From the NCBI GenBank assembly GCA_037445115.1, contig JBBILC010000101.1, forward strand, positions 1 to 20,847: 20,847 bases of DNA. The letters run 5' to 3'. Below, piece by piece: positions 14,379-20,847 of this stretch. The position numbers and the translations under genes are program-made. This DNA is from Trichothermofontia sp037445115 (GTDB lineage Bacteria; Cyanobacteriota; Cyanobacteriia; B231). Under the pieces are notes generated by a model. It was not told the DNA's origin. It ran no database searches and saw only the letters and a list, made by a program, of their open reading frames with translations. Positions within the stretch are counted from its first letter, which is position 1, and the number at the start of each line of letters is the position of its first letter.

Positions 14379-14707
14379 ATGCCTTGCAGGCAAACAGTTG
14401 AGGTTAGGTTATGCGTAATAACATGAGGCGGAATCAGTGCAGCATTGCCCTGCTCGTCCCACCAACGCAGCCAGTTGCTGGGACAGTTCTTGCGTGTCCC
14501 CTGCCATATCCCCAGGTACAACCCCATTTCCGCAATCCAGAAACGCCCGTCCGCATTGGCGGACGCTAATGGATACTGGCCGGTTTCCTGGAGCTGATAG
14601 AGTTCTAACTCTCCCGTCACTGGCTCGAAAATGCCGTAATTGGGCACCTGTAAAATCTGTTCATCATAGAAATAGAAATATTTTCCCAGCGGATAGGTCT
14701 CTTTTAC
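14366..14707 (-). pseudogene. C-terminal remnant of another Uma2-family (DUF820) gene
   Basis: The open frame encodes YPLGKYFYFYDEQILQVPNYGIFEP, then GRFWIAEMGLYLGIWQG and NWLRWWDEQGN. This is the C-terminal half of a Uma2 subfamily that ends in LRWWDEQGN-x-LL. The catalytic N-terminal half is missing: a TAG stands at 14710-14708 and no Uma2 homology is seen beyond it. After WDEQGN the last 25 residues are unrelated and run into the hairpin at 14358-14378. Both ends are broken, so it is a dead fragment. The GTG at 14647 is not a real start, because homology continues upstream of it. Confidence 0.7.
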
Positions 14708-14867
14708 CTACGCTTGGCCCGTGCGAGCGGCGTTGGCCTGAGCAAGTCTATCCTCGGTCCTATGGGAGTCGCCCAATCCCAAAATCCAGAATTCCCAATT
14801 TTATTAAGCTTAAATAACGGCCTGACGTTCTAGAATGCCCACTAAAGCGGTTAGGGATTACCGCTCT

Positions 14868-16742
14868 ATGGGCTACTGTCTCAATCCTGACTGCCACCAC
14901 CCCCACCTTCCGGATGGGAATGCCCGCTTTTGTATGCACTGCGGTGCTCGGTTATTGCTGTCCGATCGCTATCGAGCCGTAGCAGCGATTGGGCAGGGCG
15001 GGTTTGGCCGCACCTTCCGGGCGATCGACGAACATAAGCCCTCTCGGCCTACCTGTGTCATTAAGCAACTTTACTTAACCCATCCAACCCAGGGGACCTT
15101 CCCCAAAGCGGTGCAACTCTTTCACCAGGAAGCCCAACGCTTGGAACTCTTGGGCACCCATCCCCAAATTCCCGCCCTGTTGGCCTACTTTACTCAGGAT
15201 GGCCATTCCTATTTGGTACAGGAATTCATGGCTGGGCAAACCCTCACCCAACACCTGCGGCAGCAGGGCGTGTTTACGGAAGCCCAAGTGCGATCGCTCT
15301 TACAAAGTCTGTTGCCCGTCCTTCAGTTTGTCCATGCCCACCAGGTGATTCACCGCGACATCAAGCCCGATAACCTGATCTGGCGCGGCGGGGCAATCCC
15401 CCCCAGCTCCCGATCACGGCCCACGGACTGGGTGCTGGTGGACTTTGGGGCGGCGGGGATGGCCCAGGGGCTACCGCGTGCCACCGGAACTAAGATTTAT
15501 AGTCTGGGCTACAGTGCCCCGGAACAGGAAAGTGGCAAAGCCTGTTTCGCCAGCGATCTCTATAGTCTGGGGGTTACCAGCATTACCCTCCTGACGGGGT
15601 GTCCCAATCCCCTGGATCTCTATTCCTATGGGGATGCCACCTGGATTTGGCGGGATGCCCTCCAGGGTAATCCTGTGAGTGAGGCGCTGGCCCAAGTCCT
15701 CGATCGTTTGATCGCAAAACCCATTAAGTACCGTTATGCCACGGCGGAAGCTGTGTTACAGGACTTGGTACAACCTGCCGTAGCCCTGAGTCTGAAGCAG
15801 GTCAGTGGCCGATCGCAACCCACCCCGATGGCAACGGTCGGTCCTCCCGCGATCGTGCCCCAACCGATCGCCACCCTGACCCTGCCGAAGCCAACCTCCG
15901 CTCTAGCCGGGACTTACCAATGGCTACAGCGATCGGAATTTGAAGTCATTACCGTGGATGCCCAGGGGCAGGTTCGCGCACGGCAATTACGCCAGGCTCG
16001 GTTCTTTCGGGAGACATTAGCACCTGGGGTTGAGTTGGAGATGGTCGAGATCCCTGGGGGCCGCTTTCTTATGGGGGCAACCACGGCCACGAGTAGTGAC
16101 GCCGAGGCCCAGCCCGCCCACTGGGTGACCCTCCCAGCCTTTTTCATGGGGCGCTTCCCCATTACCCAGGCCCAGTGGAAAGCCCTCATGCCCCAGAATC
16201 CGGCCTGGTTCCGCCATCCCGATCACCCGATCGAAACCGTATCCTGGCTAGAAGCCGTCGCCTTTTGTCAGCAGCTCGCGGCCAAAACGGGACGCTTGTA
16301 CCGATTACCCAGCGAGGCCGAATGGGAATATGCCTGTCGGGCCGGGACCGTCACCCCCTTCCACTTCGGGGAGCAGATAACCACCAAGCTGGCCAACTGT
16401 TGCGGAGCCTTTAGCTACGATCCAGGACTACGGGGCCAATGCTGCACCCAAACCACCCCCGTCGGGAGTTACCCGCCCAATGCCTTCGGCCTCTACGATA
16501 TGCACGGCAATGTCAGGGAGTGGTGCCTGGATCATTGGCATCCCAATTATGGGAATGCGCCGACCCAGGGCGAAGCCTGGACAACGACTGGGGGTGATCC
16601 TGCCGCGTCAGCTCCCCACTACCGGGTGCTGCGGGGGGGAGCCTGGAATGCCTATCCCCGCCAGTGTCGATCGATCAGCCGTAATCGCAATGTGGAAACT
16701 TTCCGAGGTAATTTTGTTGGGTTCCGAGTGGTTTGTTCGTAG
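14868..16742 (+). CDS. Ser/Thr protein kinase with N-terminal zinc ribbon and C-terminal FGE-sulfatase-like domain
   Basis: The protein has 624 aa from this start. It begins with a four-Cys ribbon (GYCLNPDC...RFCMHCG). The Hanks-type kinase domain (about 34-300) has GQGGFG, Lys66 in CVIKQL, HRDIKPDN (an RD kinase), DFGAA and the APE-like SAPEQE. A Pro/Thr-rich linker leads to an FGE/SUMF1-type C-type-lectin fold (from about residue 385): EMVEIPGGRFLMG, LPSEAEWEYACRAGT, NVREWC, VLRGGAW and FRGNFVGFRVV. The fold is present, but of the two catalytic cysteines of true formylglycine-generating enzymes only one can be placed (RQCRS). It is therefore more likely a binding module. ATG 14868 fits homologues that start M-x-Y-C-x-N-P; ATG 14835 would add 11 residues. 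The substrate is unknown and the protein is probably cytoplasmic. Confidence 0.92.
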   Translation: MGYCLNPDCHHPHLPDGNARFCMHCGARLLLSDRYRAVAAIGQGGFGRTFRAIDEHKPSRPTCVIKQLYLTHPTQGTFPKAVQLFHQEAQRLELLGTHPQIPALLAYFTQDGHSYLVQEFMAGQTLTQHLRQQGVFTEAQVRSLLQSLLPVLQFVHAHQVIHRDIKPDNLIWRGGAIPPSSRSRPTDWVLVDFGAAGMAQGLPRATGTKIYSLGYSAPEQESGKACFASDLYSLGVTSITLLTGCPNPLDLYSYGDATWIWRDALQGNPVSEALAQVLDRLIAKPIKYRYATAEAVLQDLVQPAVALSLKQVSGRSQPTPMATVGPPAIVPQPIATLTLPKPTSALAGTYQWLQRSEFEVITVDAQGQVRARQLRQARFFRETLAPGVELEMVEIPGGRFLMGATTATSSDAEAQPAHWVTLPAFFMGRFPITQAQWKALMPQNPAWFRHPDHPIETVSWLEAVAFCQQLAAKTGRLYRLPSEAEWEYACRAGTVTPFHFGEQITTKLANCCGAFSYDPGLRGQCCTQTTPVGSYPPNAFGLYDMHGNVREWCLDHWHPNYGNAPTQGEAWTTTGGDPAASAPHYRVLRGGAWNAYPRQCRSISRNRNVETFRGNFVGFRVVCS

Positions 16743-16800
16743 CACGATGGCTGAGGGTGCATCCCACTTTTCTTGTATAGCCATCATCATTCAGATTAGA

Positions 16801-16822
16801 ACAAGGGGCTTAAGCCCCTTGT
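16801..16822. repeat. 22-bp perfect palindrome, copy 2
   Basis: It is identical to 3149-3170, and the palindrome here extends by one more pair on each side (16800-16823). It lies 58 bp after the kinase stop codon. Confidence 0.85.
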
Positions 16823-16889
16823 TGATCACAGCCTTTGAAATGTCCTAATGAGTGTGACTACCGCTATACATCCCACTTTTTTGACAATC

Positions 16890-16953
16890 GCCTCTGTGTC
16901 CTCCATGCCTCTGGGGTGATCGGGAACCCCGGAGACACCAAGAGCACAGAGGC
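16890..16953. terminator. long imperfect hairpin between convergent genes
   Basis: GCCTCTGTG (16890-16898) pairs exactly with CACAGAGGC (16945-16953). Inside it GTGTC-CTCC faces GGA-GACAC, and CTGGGGT faces ACCCCGG. It lies between the kinase (+) and guanine deaminase (-) stop codons, where a two-way transcription stop would be placed. There is no T-tract directly after either side. Confidence 0.4.
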
Positions 16954-16971
16954 CATTCTGGTATTTTGCGA

Positions 16972-18342
16972 TCACCTCAATGCCTGCTGAGCCAGTGACG
17001 ACTTTGCGTAGGCCAGTTCACCCAGGACATACGTGGCGTGAATTGCCCGATCGTCCCCCAGGATAATCAGGGCAAAGGTAGCCTCTGCCAAGGCCGCGAT
17101 CGTCGTGGGGGTCGGGGCGGAATTCCGGAAGGCCATGAGGGGGGTAGCCCGCATATCCACCACAATAAAGTCAGCCGCCTTCCCCACCTCGAAGTTGCCA
17201 AGCTGGGTCTGGAGACCTAGGGCGTGGGCACCGCCCAAGGTTGCTAAATAGAGAGCCTGGAACGGGGTGAGTTTCTGACCGCGCAGTTGGGCTACCTTAT
17301 AGGCTTCATTGGCGGTTTGGAACATCGAAAAACTGGTGCCCGCCCCGATATCAGTCCCAAAGCCCACCTTGATAGGGGTTGCCGTCGATTTGGCTTGCTC
17401 TAGGGGAAACAGACCGCTACCCAGGAACAGGTTCGAGGTTGGGCAAAAGGCGATCGCGGCTTGGGCTGCCGATAGCCGTTGGAATTCAGCCTGGGTCAAA
17501 TGAATCCCATGCGCAAAGACCGATCGCGGACCCACTAAACCCGCCCGATCGTAGGCATCTAAATAGCAACGACACTTGGGGAAAAGGGTTTTTATCCAGT
17601 CCACCTCATCCCGATTTTCCGAAAGATGGGTATGCAGGTGAACATCAGGATATTCCTGCAAGAGTCGCCCCGCCATCTGCAACTGGGCCTCGCTGGAAGT
17701 TCCCGCAAACCGAGGGGTCACGGCGTAGCGCAACCGGCCTTTTTTATGCCATTTTTCAATGAGTGCCTTGGTTTCTTGATAGGACGATTCCGGCGTATCT
17801 AACAAAAAATCAGGGGCATTGCGATCCATCATCACCTTCCCAGCGATCATACATAGCCGCCGCCGCTCAGCCGCCGCAAAGAAGGCATCCACCGACTCTG
17901 GATGAACCGTAGCAAAAACCAGGGCAGTAGTGGTCCCATTGCGAAGCAATTCATCAAGGAAAAAATCAGCGACTTTTTCGGCATAAGCCCTATCTTTGAA
18001 TTGACGTTCCGTGGGGAAGGTATAGGTGTCTAGCCACTCCAGCAATTGTGCACCAAAAGCGGCAATCATTTCCGTTTGGGGGTAATGGATATGAATATCA
18101 ATAAACCCCGGCAGGATTAACATCCCTGGATAGGCCGTAACCGGGATTGCCGGATAGCGATCGCTCAGTTCCTCATAGGGACCCATTGCCAGAACCCGCC
18201 CCTGGTCAATGACCAGCAGTCCATCTGCGAAGAAACGCACACAATCCACTTCAGGCGTGTAGAAAGGATCGTCAATAAAATCTAATAAAGATGCTCGATA
18301 TGCCTGAGGGCCAGGTGCTGGGGTAGAAGTCATTGCTGTCAT
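16972..18342 (-). CDS. guaD: guanine deaminase
   Basis: The 456-aa amidohydrolase converts guanine to xanthine and ammonia. The zinc site is complete: His84 and His86 in GFIDIHIHYPQ, His239 in HLHTHLSEN, His278 in VFAHGIHL and Asp331 in GFGTDIGAGTSFSM. PGF-D-H-H-Y-Q and the GTDIGAGTS motif identify guanine deaminase within the superfamily. The length is usual. ATG 18342 lies at the edge of an 11-bp tandem repeat that contains more ATGs in other frames; ATG 18333 is an alternative. It is the last gene of a probable three-gene operon with a Rieske oxygenase and a urate hydroxylase, pointing to purine breakdown for nitrogen. Confidence 0.93.
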   Translation of the reverse strand: MTAMTSTPAPGPQAYRASLLDFIDDPFYTPEVDCVRFFADGLLVIDQGRVLAMGPYEELSDRYPAIPVTAYPGMLILPGFIDIHIHYPQTEMIAAFGAQLLEWLDTYTFPTERQFKDRAYAEKVADFFLDELLRNGTTTALVFATVHPESVDAFFAAAERRRLCMIAGKVMMDRNAPDFLLDTPESSYQETKALIEKWHKKGRLRYAVTPRFAGTSSEAQLQMAGRLLQEYPDVHLHTHLSENRDEVDWIKTLFPKCRCYLDAYDRAGLVGPRSVFAHGIHLTQAEFQRLSAAQAAIAFCPTSNLFLGSGLFPLEQAKSTATPIKVGFGTDIGAGTSFSMFQTANEAYKVAQLRGQKLTPFQALYLATLGGAHALGLQTQLGNFEVGKAADFIVVDMRATPLMAFRNSAPTPTTIAALAEATFALIILGDDRAIHATYVLGELAYAKSSLAQQALR

Positions 18343-18370
18343 AGGCTTGTCATAGGCTTGTCATAGGGCT
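18338..18370. repeat. 11-bp tandem repeat at the guaD start
   Basis: GTCATAGGCTT occurs at 18338-18348 and 18349-18359, then GTCATAGGGCT at 18360-18370 and a fourth partial GTCAT. On the guaD strand each unit carries ATGAC. Because 11 is not a multiple of 3, successive ATGs fall in different frames. Confidence 0.88.
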
Positions 18371-18387
18371 GTCATCGGAAGCATGGA

Positions 18388-19458
18388 TTAACTGGCTTGC
18401 TTGACGGACCAATCCGCAGGCTGAGGACGATCGGAACCCGGGAATTCCCTTCCCCGGGTTTGTTCCACTTCCCCGTGGGCCTTGAGCATGGCCGCAAATT
18501 TCTTACGCATCAACAAGCCTGGTTTATCGGTGAAAATATGTTGTTCCCGATTAGGACTCAGGGGGACATCGAAATCCGTACTTTCCAGAATCCGCTTGTC
18601 CTCCAGGGTAACAGCGCGATCGAAGGCGATGACATCAGCAGCGGGGGTATCAGCTTCCGTATCGTTGCGGACACAAAACTGCACCATTTGGGACATATCA
18701 TCCGCGATCGGGGTCATCGTATTCACCACAATATGTACCCGATCGTTGGGATAGGCAATCCGCAGTTTGACCGTAAATGGCATGAACCAGGTCATATCCA
18801 AAGTGCGTACCGTTTCCCCCGTATCCATTTGCAAATTCTGCTGTTGGAGTGTGGGATTGACAACACCTAAAACCCCATGCACATGTAACCCCCATTCGGT
18901 TTCCGTAAACGTCATACGATCGGGGGTTGTGTGGTCTTCAGTCCCAAAGGTTCCCTGGTGAACAAAGGCCGGATGGGCCAAATCAAATTCATTTTCCATG
19001 ACCCGCAGGCCAGCACACCGCCAGGTTTCATAAAACTCATGGATACGGCGATAGGCTGGGTTGTGCGTCTCTTCAATGTCAGGAATCCCCACTAATGGCT
19101 CATCCGCTAAACAAACCCAGGCATAGCCATAGCGTTCGGTGCAAGCATAGGCCCGCACGCGATAACTGGGCGCGATCGTACACCCCTTCTGGGGGACCTT
19201 CACGCAGGTTCCCTGACCGTTAAACTGCCAACCATGATAGGGACAGGTGATATTTCCCCCATCCACCTTCCCCAGGGAGAGTTGGGCGGAACGGTGGCAA
19301 CAACGATCCTCGGCAGCACAGGGGTTTCCTGCCGCATCCAACCATACCACCAGTGGCTGTCCGAGTAGGATAAATGATTGCGGTCCCCCTTGCAGCGCCG
19401 CAACAGGAATCACGGGATACCAAAAGCGACGGAATACGGGTTGTTTGGTAACTAACAT
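18388..19458 (-). CDS. Rieske [2Fe-2S] non-heme iron oxygenase, alpha subunit (candidate purine hydroxylase)
   Basis: The 356-aa product has an N-terminal Rieske domain with Cys53-x-His55 (DRCCHRSAQLSLG) and Cys72-x2-His75 (TCPYHGWQF) as cluster ligands. The catalytic domain has the mononuclear iron site EFDLAHPAFVHQ (His162, His167, with Asp159 as bridging acid). It needs electrons from a reductase that is not encoded in the window. Its substrate is not shown by sequence. It lies between hpxO and guaD, 69 bp after hpxO and 45 bp before guaD. In Klebsiella a Rieske protein (HpxD) works with HpxE in hypoxanthine oxidation. I therefore infer a purine-ring oxidation, for example xanthine to urate. 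Confidence 0.88.
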   Translation of the reverse strand: MLVTKQPVFRRFWYPVIPVAALQGGPQSFILLGQPLVVWLDAAGNPCAAEDRCCHRSAQLSLGKVDGGNITCPYHGWQFNGQGTCVKVPQKGCTIAPSYRVRAYACTERYGYAWVCLADEPLVGIPDIEETHNPAYRRIHEFYETWRCAGLRVMENEFDLAHPAFVHQGTFGTEDHTTPDRMTFTETEWGLHVHGVLGVVNPTLQQQNLQMDTGETVRTLDMTWFMPFTVKLRIAYPNDRVHIVVNTMTPIADDMSQMVQFCVRNDTEADTPAADVIAFDRAVTLEDKRILESTDFDVPLSPNREQHIFTDKPGLLMRKKFAAMLKAHGEVEQTRGREFPGSDRPQPADWSVKQAS

Positions 19459-19527
19459 AGGCTGATTTTAAATACCTGTTGCTAACGGTTGTTGAGCGAG
19501 AGACGCAGACAAGGGACGGGGATGGGG

Positions 19528-20691
19528 TTAGTGAAAGGGACCCGCAAGAATAACACGGGCAAGGGCCTGGATGACTTCGCTGGCGGGTTCTTGCCGTAGG
19601 GCGTCGTACCAGTGGCGGGTAACTGCCGGATCTTTGCCATAGATAACATCGGCCCGCTTGCGGGCTTTGAGGACTAGGGCTGCGGTGCGTTCCTGGCGGT
19701 CTGCCTGATAGCGCTGGAGGGCATCCGCCACCCCCAGGTTGGTGGTGACCAGGTAATGAGACAGGATTATCGCATCTTCCATTGCCTGACAACCGCCCTG
19801 GCCTAAGGTCGGCGTAGATGCGTGGGCCGCATCCCCTAACAGGGCCACCCGACCTCGCACCCACTGGGGTAGGGGATCAAGATCGTGAATCTCTAGGCGA
19901 TTGATTTGCCAAGGATCAAGGCGATCGATCAGCTCGCGCACGGGATTGGGCCACCCCGCAAACACATGGGCAAGTTCGGCTTGCCGTTGAGGCGGCTCTA
20001 AGGTAGTGCCCTGAGGCATTGGTGCGCCAAAAAAGTAGTAGAAGCGATCGCCGCCCACGGGCATCATGGCGGCGCGTTTGCCCTCGCCCACGTACAAGAC
20101 CCAGGTATGGGCATCTCCCAGCGCAGGGCTACCGGCAACTAACCCATTCCAATTTACGTAACCGGCATAACGCGGGGTAACCGGCTTGCCCACCACATAG
20201 TCGCGTAAAACCGAATGAATCCCATCAGCGGCAATGAGCACATCGGCAGTCACCCGATCGCCCCCGGCAAAGATCGCTGTTACCCCCGCCTCATCTTGCT
20301 CAACAGCAATGCATTGCGATTGCAGATGCACCGCCTCAACGCCAAAAGCCTCTAGGAGAAGGTGCTGGAGTTCCGTGCGCGATACGGGATAGGGACGTTG
20401 GCCAACCTGTTGGACTAAGGGAGCAAGGTCGATCGCGCTCAAACATTCATCCTGATGGGAACGGTATTCCATCCGATCCATCTGCCCCCCTATCCGGGCG
20501 ATCGCCGCCCCTAAGCCGAGGTAATTCAGGACTTTCACCCCATTTGACCACAGGGAAATGCCTGCACCCGCTGGCCGTAGTTCGCTGGCCTTATCGTAGA
20601 CCTCGACCTGATAGCCCAGCCGCCGGAGGGCAATGCCAGTTGTTAACCCACCAATGCCCGCACCAATAATGACAACTTTTAAGTTGTACAT
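19528..20691 (-). CDS. hpxO: FAD-dependent urate hydroxylase
   Basis: The 387-aa class A flavoprotein monooxygenase has GAGIGGLTTGIALRRLGY (FAD), the DG motif LIAADGIHSVLR and the GD motif LLGDAAHASTPTLGQGG. It follows HpxO of Klebsiella pneumoniae closely: RYAGYVNWNGLV, VGEGKRAAMMPVGGDRFYYF and LVLKARKRADVIYGKD, and a terminal IL-AGP. Arg206 and Tyr218 match HpxO Arg204 and Tyr216, the urate-contacting residues. The reaction is urate + NAD(P)H + O2 to 5-hydroxyisourate. It is the first gene of the minus-strand set with the Rieske oxygenase and guaD. Start ATG 20691 gives the family's normal N-terminus. Confidence 0.88.
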   Translation of the reverse strand: MYNLKVVIIGAGIGGLTTGIALRRLGYQVEVYDKASELRPAGAGISLWSNGVKVLNYLGLGAAIARIGGQMDRMEYRSHQDECLSAIDLAPLVQQVGQRPYPVSRTELQHLLLEAFGVEAVHLQSQCIAVEQDEAGVTAIFAGGDRVTADVLIAADGIHSVLRDYVVGKPVTPRYAGYVNWNGLVAGSPALGDAHTWVLYVGEGKRAAMMPVGGDRFYYFFGAPMPQGTTLEPPQRQAELAHVFAGWPNPVRELIDRLDPWQINRLEIHDLDPLPQWVRGRVALLGDAAHASTPTLGQGGCQAMEDAIILSHYLVTTNLGVADALQRYQADRQERTAALVLKARKRADVIYGKDPAVTRHWYDALRQEPASEVIQALARVILAGPFH

Positions 20692-20847
20692 ATTTTATTT
20701 TTGATAATTTTTGAAGTGTTTACTAGCGCTGGCATTTGAATGTTGGCTGCTATCAATATGGGTACGTTGATCATTGGTCTTGACATAGGGTATTAGCCCA
20801 GAAGTGTTGAATGATAGGAAATGTGTTAAAAAATAGCCTCTAATCGT
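20692..20847. other. AT-rich region upstream of hpxO
   Basis: This stretch should hold the promoter of the purine operon, but I see no -35/-10 pair in good register and no NtcA site of the form GTA-N8-TAC. No gene is visible. Confidence 0.4.

Noticed and set aside
20780..20808. TTGACA near the right edge as a plus-strand promoter
   Set aside because: No -10 in register (17-19 bp) and the downstream gene is outside the window.

Overview
The window comes from a cyanobacterium, very probably a filamentous one. The octamer GCGATCGC (HIP1) occurs at least 15 times. The genes include zeta-carotene desaturase (crtQ), Ycf54 of the chlorophyll-biosynthetic cyclase, an A-type Fe-S carrier of cyanobacterial type, Uma2/DUF820 genes, and above all hetR. 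HetR is the regulator of filament patterning and heterocyst differentiation and is nearly confined to filamentous cyanobacteria. One run of 100 N (7546-7645) shows that this is a draft scaffold.

Left part (1-3800): the end of a DUF218/YdcF-like membrane protein converges on a GT4 glycosyltransferase. A MEKHLA-domain protein diverges from the glycosyltransferase, followed by a palindromic interspersed repeat and a small cyanobacterial membrane protein on the minus strand.

Centre-left (3890-5860) holds the most interesting locus. A 56-codon gene not in obvious ORF lists (3973-4143) ends exactly in His-Arg-Gly-Ser-Gly-Arg and stop. It has a hydrophobic N-terminus and lies on the same strand, 0.8 kb upstream of a full-length hetR. 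This fits PatX, the RGSGR-bearing inhibitor that accompanies HetR in filamentous cyanobacteria. The space before patX contains a perfect 7-3-7 inverted repeat with the same geometry as the known HetR operator of hetP. This is therefore a compact activator/inhibitor pair.

5900-7750: two Uma2-family genes share a 613-bp block with only three silent differences seen, but have diverged ends, which suggests gene conversion. They are followed by a 65-bp tandem array whose units fold as a three-way junction, interrupted by the assembly gap.

7748-11493 (minus): crtQ overlaps a START/SRPBCC-like gene by 4 bp, and upstream of them lies a large cyanobacterial protein of unknown function. 11916-14335 (plus): hesB/iscA-like carrier, TPR protein, small membrane protein, secreted protein and ycf54. 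14343-14707: the remains of another Uma2 gene fused to a hairpin that resembles a transposon end. 14868-16742: a Ser/Thr kinase fused to an FGE-sulfatase-like domain.

Right part (16972-20691, minus): hpxO-like FAD urate hydroxylase, a Rieske oxygenase and guanine deaminase run in one direction. Read as a pathway they can take guanine to xanthine and urate to 5-hydroxyisourate. The Rieske enzyme is a candidate for the missing purine-ring oxidation, so this looks like a purine-nitrogen salvage operon.
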